Part shown: positions 37,931 to 46,768 of the stretch, in pieces
Layout of the letters: each line of letters opens with the position of its first letter
Position numbering within the stretch: the stretch's first letter is position 1
NCBI GenBank assembly: GCA_900544425.1
Contig: UQUX01000002.1
Span: 1 to 50,030, forward strand
Reading direction: 5' to 3'
DNA length: 50,030 nt
Source of the DNA: an uncultured Collinsella sp.
GTDB lineage: Bacteria; Actinomycetota; Coriobacteriia; Coriobacteriales; Coriobacteriaceae
Notes under the pieces: model-generated
Databases searched by the model: none
Told to the model about the DNA's origin: nothing
What the model saw: only the letters and a program-made list of their open reading frames with translations
Program-made: the position numbers and the translations under genes

Positions 37931-39440
37931 CGAGGCGATGGGGGCGCGCGGGGCGCTTGCGGCCGCATATGGCGTGGCGGGCGCTACTGGATCGATAACG
38001 GGGGCTGGGCTGACGCCGGCTGCCGAGATCCGCGCCTATGTGGATGAGGTCTGGCCGAGCTTTCTTGATGATCTTGAGGCGCTCGTGGTCGTGCCGAGCG
38101 TGGTCGACGAGTCGCGCGCCGTGGCGGGCGCCCCGTGGGGCATGGAATGTCATCGTGCGCTTTGCGTTGCGATGGATGTGGCGCGCCGCCAGGGGCTTTC
38201 GGTCGTTGACTGCGATGGGTACGTCGCGTATGGCGAGCTTGCCGGTGAGACGCCCGAACAGGTGGCGACGATTGCCCATGTGGACGTGGTTCCAGCGGGC
38301 GAGGGCTGGACGGTCGAACCCTATGCTTTAACGCGTCGCGAGGGCGTGCTTATGGGCCGCGGCGTGCTCGATGACAAGGGCGCGGCGCTGGCCTCGATCT
38401 ATGCTGCCGGGTTTTTGGCGCGCCGCGTGCGCAACGGCTGGAAGCCGCAGCGGACGCTCCGCTGCATCTTGGGCGCCTCGGAGGAGGCGGGCATGATGGA
38501 CGTGCGTCGCTACCTAACGGATCACGAACCGCCGGCATTTTTGTTCACACCCGATGCCGAGTTTGCCGTCTGCTGCGGGGAGAAAGGCTGCGTCAACGCC
38601 GAGGTCTCGCGCGCGGTCGACAGCGCCGGGGCAATCATCGAGCTTACGGGCGGCGTGGCGAGAAACGCGGTGCCCGCCCGTGCCGAAGCGCTCGTGTGCA
38701 TGGACGCCTGCGTGGATGGGTTACCCCGCGCCGAGGGGATCGATGTGGAGCCCGTCGGCGACGGCACTGCCCGCATTGTGGCCCACGGCGTCGCCGGGCA
38801 TGCCGCCGAACCGGCGGGTACGGTGAACGCCATCGGCGTGTTGGCGGCCTATCTGGCCGCATGCGGTGTCTGCAGCGCGGCCGAGCGCGAGTTCCTCGGC
38901 TTTTGCAAGCGGGCCCTTGGTGTATGGGACGGCTCCGGCTTGGGAATCGATGTCGCAGACGAGCTGTTCGGCGGCCTCACGTGTATCGGCGGAACTATAC
39001 GCACTCAGGCGGGGAGCTTTGTGCTCACGCTCGATGCGCGCCTTCCGGGTGCGGCCGATGTCGGGCAGGTGGGCCGTCGCATCGAGGACGTTGCGCGCGA
39101 GTACGGCTGCGAGGCGCGTATCATCCATGTGCGGGAGCCGTTCACCATGGACCCCCAATCGCCCGAGGTCATGGCGCTCCGTCGTGCCTACGAGGAGTTC
39201 GCGGGCCGGCCCGCGGTGCCGTTTGCTATTGGCGGGGGCACGTATGCACATCACTTTCCGCGTGCCGTGGGGTTCGGTCCGCTCGACCGCGCTGAGCCGC
39301 TGCCCGATTGGGTCGGCCCCGAGCACGGCCCCGACGAGGGTATCTGGGAGCGCCAGCTCAAGCGCGCCCTCGCCATCTACATCCGTAGCCTCGAATCCCT
39401 CCTCAACCCTAAAGTGAGGATAGACCTAAAATTGGGGTAA
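37923..39440 (+). CDS. M20 family metallopeptidase (PepV/Sapep-like dipeptidase)
   Basis: 505 residues, cytoplasmic, two-zinc M20 hydrolase. Metal ligands are visible in IAHVDVVPAG (H119), GRGVLDDKG (bridging Asp), GASEEAGM (catalytic and metal Glu), FTPDAEF (Asp) and GGGTYAHHFP (His). The central lid domain spans about 240-400. PepV-type members cleave dipeptides with a free N-terminus. The ATG at 37923 overlaps the regulator stop by eight bases after GAGGAGAAG, so the in-frame upstream start is rejected. Last gene of the PTS operon. Together with the lyase it suggests that the imported compound contains amino-acid parts. Confidence 0.9.
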   Translation: MSDEAMGARGALAAAYGVAGATGSITGAGLTPAAEIRAYVDEVWPSFLDDLEALVVVPSVVDESRAVAGAPWGMECHRALCVAMDVARRQGLSVVDCDGYVAYGELAGETPEQVATIAHVDVVPAGEGWTVEPYALTRREGVLMGRGVLDDKGAALASIYAAGFLARRVRNGWKPQRTLRCILGASEEAGMMDVRRYLTDHEPPAFLFTPDAEFAVCCGEKGCVNAEVSRAVDSAGAIIELTGGVARNAVPARAEALVCMDACVDGLPRAEGIDVEPVGDGTARIVAHGVAGHAAEPAGTVNAIGVLAAYLAACGVCSAAEREFLGFCKRALGVWDGSGLGIDVADELFGGLTCIGGTIRTQAGSFVLTLDARLPGAADVGQVGRRIEDVAREYGCEARIIHVREPFTMDPQSPEVMALRRAYEEFAGRPAVPFAIGGGTYAHHFPRAVGFGPLDRAEPLPDWVGPEHGPDEGIWERQLKRALAIYIRSLESLLNPKVRIDLKLG

Positions 39441-39493
39441 TGGTGTCGCATGGGTAGCATGGTCCCAATTTGGGGTTAGTCTCCATTTTGGGA

Positions 39494-40477
39494 TTAGTCG
39501 CCGTTGGTCTGGTTGCGGCCGGTGGCGTAGTCGATCTGCACGTGCGGCTGCAGGTTGTAGCAGTATACGTGGAAGCAGAGGGTCTTGCCGTGGTCCTCGA
39601 CCGATTGCGCCTCAAGGCGCACGCCACGGCAGACAAGTTCCTCTTCGTTATACATGGGCGTGACACGGTAGAGCACATGGTTACCCGTATCGCGGATGTA
39701 GCCGAGAATCTGCTCTTCAAACGGCAGCATGCCCGTCTCGTTGAGATAACGCGTGCCGGTGAGGAGATTCTTGCGATTGGCGTTCTCGCCGCAGAGTGAC
39801 CAGGCGATAAGGTGGCAGCGGTTGTAGAGGCTCTGGCCTGGAATAAAGTCGTAGCGCTGTTGGTGCCAACCGGCAGGATGGATGCGCGAGATGTCGCCGC
39901 GCTTTCCCTGTCCGAGTGATTCGGGGCCCACGCAGGCGAGCGCTTTGCGGGTGCGGCCCAAGCTGTCGAGCTTGGAGAACTTCTTAAAGCAACCTTCTTC
40001 TGTAGCGCGCTCGTATTCATCGAGGGTGAATGACGGCGTGCCGAGCGGGTGCGTGCTGTCGGCGCGCAGGGCAACGTAGGGGTTGCCGGCGTAGTCGGGA
40101 ATGCTGCTGAGATATACGCCGTGGGCGCGGTGGAGATCGGGGTTTTCGACCTCGTCGATGGGGGTGGCGGCGCTGTCTGTGGAAGCACCGTCGCCGGTGT
40201 CGGTTGCGGCGGAATTGGAGCCATCGCCGGAGTCTTGGCTATTTTGAGAGTCCGAGGAGCTCGCTGTTCCCGATTCGAGTCGGGCAACCAGGTCCGCCTC
40301 GTCGTCGGTGCGGCTGGGACTCTCGTCTTGCTTCTCGGCCAGAGCCGCTGCCTGCTCATCGCTTTGCGGCGACAACAGCTTGGGCGCCCCGTCGAGCGAC
40401 CCTGTGAACAGCGCAAACCCCAGCACCACGGCGGTGCCGATGGAAAGTACTTGCTTGTAGGCGGACTTGCGCGACAT
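39494..40477 (-). CDS. Anchored DNA/RNA non-specific endonuclease
   Basis: 327 residues. A basic start and one hydrophobic segment (about 9-27, LSIGTAVVLGFALFTG) form a signal anchor or uncleaved signal. Residues 35-115 are a low-complexity D/S/T/A/Q-rich linker. The catalytic part has GRTRKALACVG, HPAGWHQQRYD and YNRCHLIAWSLCGENANRKNLLTGTR-type order. N219-R220-x-H222 corresponds to the DRGH-type active site of beta-beta-alpha-metal nucleases. Streptococcal EndA and related secreted DNases have this layout. Likely outside the membrane, in nutrient scavenging, DNA uptake or defence. AGGAG precedes the start on the minus strand. Monocistronic. Confidence 0.85.
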   Translation of the reverse strand: MSRKSAYKQVLSIGTAVVLGFALFTGSLDGAPKLLSPQSDEQAAALAEKQDESPSRTDDEADLVARLESGTASSSDSQNSQDSGDGSNSAATDTGDGASTDSAATPIDEVENPDLHRAHGVYLSSIPDYAGNPYVALRADSTHPLGTPSFTLDEYERATEEGCFKKFSKLDSLGRTRKALACVGPESLGQGKRGDISRIHPAGWHQQRYDFIPGQSLYNRCHLIAWSLCGENANRKNLLTGTRYLNETGMLPFEEQILGYIRDTGNHVLYRVTPMYNEEELVCRGVRLEAQSVEDHGKTLCFHVYCYNLQPHVQIDYATGRNQTNGD

Positions 40478-40637
40478 GGAGGCTCCTGGATGGACGGTTG
40501 GGAATCTACCAGTCTAGCAGGAGCCGGCAGGGGCCGTTCTGTCGAACAAATACTCAAGATTTGGGATAGACGTTACTGATTCATTTGCCTCATATGGAGC
40601 TGCGGTGGTTGTGTATGTGGGGCTATTTTGCGTTTCC

Positions 40638-40680
40638 CCAGATAAAACCCGCCAAAATAAACCTGTCCCTTATTGGCAGG
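40638..40680 (-). repeat. 43-nt hairpin repeat, copy A
   Basis: CCAGATAAAACCCGCC...GGCAGG. CCCGCCAAAA pairs with TTATTGGCAGG around TAAACCTGTCCC. Copies B (43653-43695, inverted) and C (45831-45873) differ by 1-4 bases. The right end abuts the larE stop codon. Confidence 0.85.
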
Positions 40681-41559
40681 TTACTGATTCATGGCACCGT
40701 GGATGTAGGGGGTGACCTCGGGGGAGATATGGTCGCAGCCCAGCTCGCGCAGCGCGGACTCGATAACGGCGGGCAGCGGGGTCTTGCCCTTGTCGTCGAC
40801 GGCGGCACCGCCGAGGGCGGCAATCTTGGCGACATCTGCGGGTGCGGCCTCGATATGCATGCAGCCGCCGACCAGGCGTGCGCGGACCTGAGCCAAGTCA
40901 AGATCGTGCAGGTAATCCTCGCAGGCGCGGATTAAATCGACCTTCTCGCGCGTAAGCTCCTCGCCCGTGGGGACGCGCGTGGCAAGACATGCTCCCGCCG
41001 GCAGGTTCCAAACAGGATAGCCCCATGCGCGCAGCAGCTCGCGCTCTTCGTCCTTGGTAAAGCCGACCTCCATGAGAGGGGAGCGTACGCCGAGCTCTTC
41101 TGCCGCGCGCATGCCAGGGCGGTAGTCACCGCGATCGCTTGCATTGCTGCCATCGATGACGGTGGGAAAGCCGAGCGACTTGGCGTGGTTGACGATGGCG
41201 GTAAAGCCGGCGTGCTTGCAGTGGTAGCAGCGATTAGCATCGTTGCAGGCTACTTGGGGGAGCTGCAGCTGATCCACCGAAAGATTGAGCACGGGGAGCT
41301 TAAAATGCGGCCCCTCATTGGCCTGTCCATCAACGGACTGCTCAAACGAAGTCTGTTCGGGCGTGCCGATGAGCGGCGTGGTGAGATGGACGAGGAGGGT
41401 ATTGGTAGGCATGATGCGGGCACAGACCGCGGCCAAAAAGCTGCTGTCGACACCACCGGAAAAGCCGATGGCGACGCGTCCGTATGCCAAAAGCAGCTGC
41501 TCGAGTGCTGCGAGTTTGTCCTGAAGCTCCTCTGTGGGTGCGGCGGTGTCTGAAAGCAT
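40681..41559 (-). CDS. larE: LarE-like ATP-dependent sacrificial sulfur transferase
   Basis: 292 residues of the N-type ATP pyrophosphatase family. The PP-loop is SGGVDSS (34-40), followed by NRCYHCKH (C111 and C114) and PAGACLATRVP with C191. C191 corresponds to the cysteine that Lactiplantibacillus LarE sacrifices to supply sulfur to the nickel-pincer cofactor of lactate racemase. The start follows AAGGAA. No larA, larB or larC is in the window, so the protein may serve a distant lar locus or another sulfur-insertion pathway. Its last codons (GAATCAGTAA) recur 96 bases beyond the stop, beside copy A of the 43-nt repeat. Confidence 0.88.
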   Translation of the reverse strand: MLSDTAAPTEELQDKLAALEQLLLAYGRVAIGFSGGVDSSFLAAVCARIMPTNTLLVHLTTPLIGTPEQTSFEQSVDGQANEGPHFKLPVLNLSVDQLQLPQVACNDANRCYHCKHAGFTAIVNHAKSLGFPTVIDGSNASDRGDYRPGMRAAEELGVRSPLMEVGFTKDEERELLRAWGYPVWNLPAGACLATRVPTGEELTREKVDLIRACEDYLHDLDLAQVRARLVGGCMHIEAAPADVAKIAALGGAAVDDKGKTPLPAVIESALRELGCDHISPEVTPYIHGAMNQ

Positions 41560-41595
41560 GAAAGTTCCTTACAGTAATTAAAGCTCGGATGAAAC

Positions 41596-41695
41596 TATAA
41601 TCCCACCGAGCTGCTTGTCATAAGACTTCCAGCTATGTAACGAAAGTGCAATATGCTATATACGTTATATACAAGCTTGTAAAGTGCGGTAGAGT
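41596..41695. promoter_or_regulatory. larE / HAD divergent promoter region
   Basis: TATAAT lies at 41596-41601. TATATA-CGT-TATATA (41657-41671) and the palindrome ACAAGCTTGT (41671-41680) stand just before a -10-like TAGAGT (41690-41695) for the HAD gene. The dyads may be operators. Confidence 0.4.
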
Positions 41696-41727
41696 GGCAG
41701 TAATGCAATCCGGCGAGGGGGACCGAT

Positions 41728-42378
41728 ATGATCAAGGCTGTTATTTTTGACATGGATGGAACGCTGGTCGATACCGAGCGTTTGGGGATTAAGGCCTGGA
41801 AGGCAGGCGCCGCTGAGCTGGGGCTCGCGATTGATGAAGCGCTGATCCATCAGTTTATCGGCCGCACGCTGCCCGATGTTATGGACATCCTCGATAAGCA
41901 TTATGGCAGCCACGAAACCACCGAGGCGATCTATCGTCGCCACAAGGAGATTCGCGACGAGATGGTCAAGACCGAACTGGAACTTAAGGCCGGCGCCGCC
42001 GAGTGCCTAGACGAGCTGCTGGCTGCGGGCTATCACGTTGGTCTAGCGACGTCGTCGCGCCTCGTTACGGCCGAGCGCAACCTTAAGATGGTTGGCCTCT
42101 TTGACAAGTTTGAAACGGTAACGTGTGGCGAGGACGTCGTGCACGGCAAGCCCGACCCCGAGATGTATCTGCTCGCCTGCGAGCGCGCGGGCTTTGCTCC
42201 CGAGGAATGTGCCGTGGTCGAGGATTCGCGCAACGGTTGCGTCTCGGGCATTACGGCCGGCTGCCATGTCTTTGCCGTCCCCGATATCGTGCCGCTGCCG
42301 CAGGACGTGGTGGATGGCTGCGAGGCCGTGCTCGATACGTTGTTCGACCTGGCGGCGGCGGTCAAGGCCGTGCGCTAG
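41728..42378 (+). CDS. HAD-superfamily phosphatase (beta-phosphoglucomutase-like)
   Basis: 216 residues. The nucleophile motif is FDMDGTLVD (D8, D10), motif II is LATSSR, and motif III/IV is GKPDPEMYL followed by VVEDSRNGC. The cap domain lies between residues about 15 and 85, which puts it in subfamily I with beta-phosphoglucomutase and sugar or nucleotide phosphatases. The substrate is not deducible. GAGGGGG stands before the ATG. It is divergent from larE and convergent with the LacI gene, sharing a terminator with the latter. Confidence 0.9.
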   Translation: MIKAVIFDMDGTLVDTERLGIKAWKAGAAELGLAIDEALIHQFIGRTLPDVMDILDKHYGSHETTEAIYRRHKEIRDEMVKTELELKAGAAECLDELLAAGYHVGLATSSRLVTAERNLKMVGLFDKFETVTCGEDVVHGKPDPEMYLLACERAGFAPEECAVVEDSRNGCVSGITAGCHVFAVPDIVPLPQDVVDGCEAVLDTLFDLAAAVKAVR

Positions 42379-42424
42379 ACAATTGCGGCGTTGAAACGAG
42401 CAATTGCTTACGTTTGCGCTTAAA

Positions 42425-42458
42425 CAAAAGGGGTCCGGCAATGGTCGGGCCCCTTTTG
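42425..42458. terminator. Bidirectional terminator between HAD and LacI genes
   Basis: CAAAAGGGG (42425-42433) pairs with CCCCTTTTG (42450-42458) with further inner pairing; A- and T-tracts serve both strands. Confidence 0.88.
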
Positions 42459-42491
42459 CTTAAGCGGCGACTTAGCATACTCGCGGGCGTG

Positions 42492-43601
42492 CTATAGATA
42501 CGCACCGAGGTTGATGGCCGTGGCGTCGGTCTGGCTGCTTGCCTGGGTGCTGGCGCGTTCCAGTAGGAACGGACGTACCAGTTCTTGGCGGTTGATATCC
42601 TCGGCGGCGACTGCGGTGACGGTACGCGCTGCGGAGCCGACACGGATATGCTTGATCTTTGCCGGGGCCTTGTTCTCGATTTGCTCCATCAGCAGTTGGA
42701 CACCCTTGCGGCCAATCTCGTAGCCCGGGGGCGCTACCGTAGTGAGCGGGACCGATCCGCTCCAAGCGAGCGGGTTGCCGTCGCATCCGGCCACGCGTAC
42801 TTGCCCGGGGACAGAGATGCCCTTGTCGACCAGTGCCGAAACGACGCCCGAGGCCAACACATCGGTCAGGCCGACGACAAAATCGGGACGTTCGTCCGCG
42901 GGGCGCTCGGCGATTTGGGCACCGATGCCGTAGCCGTCGGCAGCGGTATTCCATTCGCCGGCGTCGATGACTTCGATCTTGATATCGGGGTGCAGGGCGA
43001 GCGCCTTATGAATGCCAAGGACGCGCAGGGTGAGTTGCATAAATGCTGCTCGGCCGACGACGACAATATGGTGCGCGCCGCGGGCGATAGCAAGTTCGGC
43101 AATGATGCGACCCTGGGCCTCGTTGTCGGCCGCTACGTAGTAGCCGGGCTCGGAGCAATGGATGTCCAGATGGACGATCGGCACGGGCATCTTGGTCATG
43201 GCGGGGTGCCAGTCGGGGGATGCCATGGGCTGAACCATGACGCCGGACATCTGGGTGCCCATAAAGTAGCGCAGGTAATGGTCCTCGAGAATATCGTCGT
43301 TATCGGCGTTGGCGATGAGCAAGTCGTAGCCGTGCTTGCGGGCCTCGTTGTGGGCGCCGCTGGCGATTTGGAGCGAAAAACCGTGATCGAGACGGGGGAG
43401 CACCAGGCCAAAGGACTTGGTAGCGCCGCCCGCGAGCTGACGGGCGCTTTGGTTGGGCAGGTAGCCAAGGCGATTGATGGTCTCGTTGATGAGCTTGAGG
43501 GTCTCGGGGTGCAGCTTTTCGGGGTGGTTGAGCGCGTTGGAAACCGTGCCCAACGAAACCCCGGCCTCGCGCGCGACGTCGCTGATTTTTACCTTTGCCA
43601 T
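42492..43601 (-). CDS. LacI-family transcriptional regulator
   Basis: 369 residues. The N-terminal headpiece KISDVAREAGVSLGTVSNALN with the hinge NQSARQLAGG is standard LacI, and a periplasmic-binding-like effector domain (65-345) follows. FVVGLTDVLASGVVSAL and VAGCDGNPLAWS are typical late segments. The start at 43601 follows AAAGGGG. The antisense frame continues far upstream into glmS, but that extension is an artefact. The effector is probably a sugar. It faces away from glmS, and no obvious target operon is adjacent other than the HAD gene. Confidence 0.92.
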   Translation of the reverse strand: MAKVKISDVAREAGVSLGTVSNALNHPEKLHPETLKLINETINRLGYLPNQSARQLAGGATKSFGLVLPRLDHGFSLQIASGAHNEARKHGYDLLIANADNDDILEDHYLRYFMGTQMSGVMVQPMASPDWHPAMTKMPVPIVHLDIHCSEPGYYVAADNEAQGRIIAELAIARGAHHIVVVGRAAFMQLTLRVLGIHKALALHPDIKIEVIDAGEWNTAADGYGIGAQIAERPADERPDFVVGLTDVLASGVVSALVDKGISVPGQVRVAGCDGNPLAWSGSVPLTTVAPPGYEIGRKGVQLLMEQIENKAPAKIKHIRVGSAARTVTAVAAEDINRQELVRPFLLERASTQASSQTDATAINLGAYL

Positions 43602-43652
43602 AGCGGCCCCTTTGATGCGTTTCAAGTACAAGCCAGATTGTAGCATCCCAAA

Positions 43653-43695
43653 CCTTCCAAAAAGGGACAGGTTTATTTTGGCAGGTTTTATCTGG
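43653..43695 (+). repeat. 43-nt hairpin repeat, copy B (inverted)
   Basis: Reverse complement of copy C with one difference. Arms CCTTCCAAAAA and TTTTGGCAGG surround GGGACAGGTTTA. It lies in the LacI-glmS intergenic region (312 bases, otherwise without genes). Confidence 0.85.
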
Positions 43696-43717
43696 GCAAA
43701 CGCTATTGCCAGCGCGA

Positions 43718-43750
43718 CCACCACGAAGGGGGCAGGCACCTTTGTGGTGG
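43718..43750. repeat. Second REP-like hairpin, GGGCAGGCA loop
   Basis: CCACCACGAAGG (43718-43729) pairs with CCTTTGTGGTGG (43739-43750), one mismatch, around a GGGCAGGCA loop. It is separate from copy B by 22 bases but of the same general design. Confidence 0.65.
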
Positions 43751-43778
43751 TTTGGACCGGCTGGACGTGTGTGCATCG

Positions 43779-43843
43779 AGTGGTATCTAAGTTGAGATAC
43801 CACTTCTGGTATATCAGCTTGCGTTTGCGTGAGTACAATACTC
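43779..43843 (+). promoter_or_regulatory. glmS promoter and upstream dyad
   Basis: AGTGGTATCT (43779-43788) pairs perfectly with AGATACCACT (43795-43804). GAGTA-CAA-TACTC (43831-43843) overlaps the -10 TACAAT (43834-43839). The AGTGGT...ACCACT ends resemble half-sites of NagR/DasR-type amino-sugar regulators, but the spacing differs. Only the dyad is certain. Confidence 0.5.
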
Positions 43844-43913
43844 GAACGTTATACGTCTCAGCGCCCCTTGTGCGTGGACGTCTTGCAGTCACGCGAACGA
43901 AGGGATTTATCTT

Positions 43914-45761
<1,848 letters not shown>

Positions 45762-45785
45762 TCGAGTTCCGTCATCCTAACAACT

Positions 45786-45823
45786 AAGGCCCGGCTCCGT
45801 TGCAGCGGAGCCGGGCCTTGTTG
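45786..45823. terminator. glmS terminator
   Basis: AAGGCCCGGCTCCG-TTGCAG-CGGAGCCGGGCCTT followed by GTTG; 14 bp, very stable, usable from both strands. Confidence 0.9.
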
Positions 45824-45830
45824 CATTTGA

Positions 45831-45873
45831 CCAGATAAAACCTGCCAAAATAAACCTGTCCCTTTTTGGTAGG
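45831..45873 (-). repeat. 43-nt hairpin repeat, copy C
   Basis: CCTGCCAAAA pairs with TTTTTGGTAGG around TAAACCTGTCCC. Its right end touches the stop codon of the GntR gene, just as copy A touches that of larE. Confidence 0.87.
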
Positions 45874-46575
45874 TTAGCGGAGCTTGCTGGTCTCGAAGTA
45901 CTCGGGGAACTGGTCCAGAACTTCGGTTTGGTTGCGGAACATCATGTGCAGGTGCTTGCTGACCAAAAAGCTCGCTTCGATGGGGTCGCGACCGGCGATA
46001 GCGCGGCGAATCTGCTTGTGCTCGTTCACGATGTCCTGATTGTCGAGAACCTGTGTGGCGGCGCGCAGCCAGCGGAAGCGCTCCAGGTCGGCATTGGTCT
46101 CTTCGAGCCACGACCACACGGTGCTGCGACATGCGATGCTAAAAATCATGTGATGCATGAGGTTGTCGCTCAAAAAGAAGCCGATGCGATCCTCTTCGGC
46201 CATGGCCTTTTCCTGCAGCACGATGGCGCGGTCGAGCTGCTCGATGCCGGCCGACGTGGCGCGCGCACAGCACTCCACGATCACCTGCTTTTCCAGATGC
46301 TCGCGGATGTAACAGGCACTCTCGGCAAGGGTGAGGTTGATGGGCGAGACGTAGGTGCCGCTCTGGGGCACGGTGCGCACCAGGCCTTCCTGCGCCAAGC
46401 GAACCAAAGCCTCGCGCACGGGCGTGCGCCCCATATCCAGGTCGTCGCAAAGTTGCTTGACGCCCAGCTTTTCGCCCGGCTTGTAGTCCAGGTAGACGAT
46501 TTTGCGTCGAATGGTGTGGTAGGACTGGTCCTGTAGGCTCGTTTCCTGCTCGCCGACGTGCATCGATTCTTCCAT
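45874..46575 (-). CDS. GntR-family regulator (FadR/FCD subfamily)
   Basis: Winged-helix repressor or activator. YHTIRRKIVYLDYKPGEKL and MGRTPVREALVRLAQEGLV form the DNA-binding domain. The all-helical FCD effector domain has REHLEKQVIVECCAR and HHMIF with metal or ligand histidines, and later SFLVSKHLHMM. The start at 46575 has a GAGG site. An in-frame ATG at 46605 adds ten residues but has no Shine-Dalgarno. The effector is likely an organic acid or sugar acid. It is divergent from the YeiH-type transporter gene across a shared 160-base region, so it may control that gene. Confidence 0.88.
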   Translation of the reverse strand: MEESMHVGEQETSLQDQSYHTIRRKIVYLDYKPGEKLGVKQLCDDLDMGRTPVREALVRLAQEGLVRTVPQSGTYVSPINLTLAESACYIREHLEKQVIVECCARATSAGIEQLDRAIVLQEKAMAEEDRIGFFLSDNLMHHMIFSIACRSTVWSWLEETNADLERFRWLRAATQVLDNQDIVNEHKQIRRAIAGRDPIEASFLVSKHLHMMFRNQTEVLDQFPEYFETSKLR

Positions 46576-46768
46576 AGCGCCTCGCAACTGTTCTATCAAA
46601 CTCATATGTCAGTTGTTAATTATGCCGCGAATCAGCTCTCCGCGGTGGGTAATTCGGCTGTCGCCCGAGAACTATTGCGGCATCTTAGTCTGTGTTTGCG
46701 CAAGGCTGCGCTCAATGTTGCCGTATCATAAGCCGTCGCAAACGTGAAATAGAAAGAAGGAATCCCAT

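Noticed and set aside
43844..43913. glmS ribozyme suggested by AGCGCC in the glmS leader
   Set aside because: The leader is about 70 bases, less than half the length needed, and the conserved core is missing.
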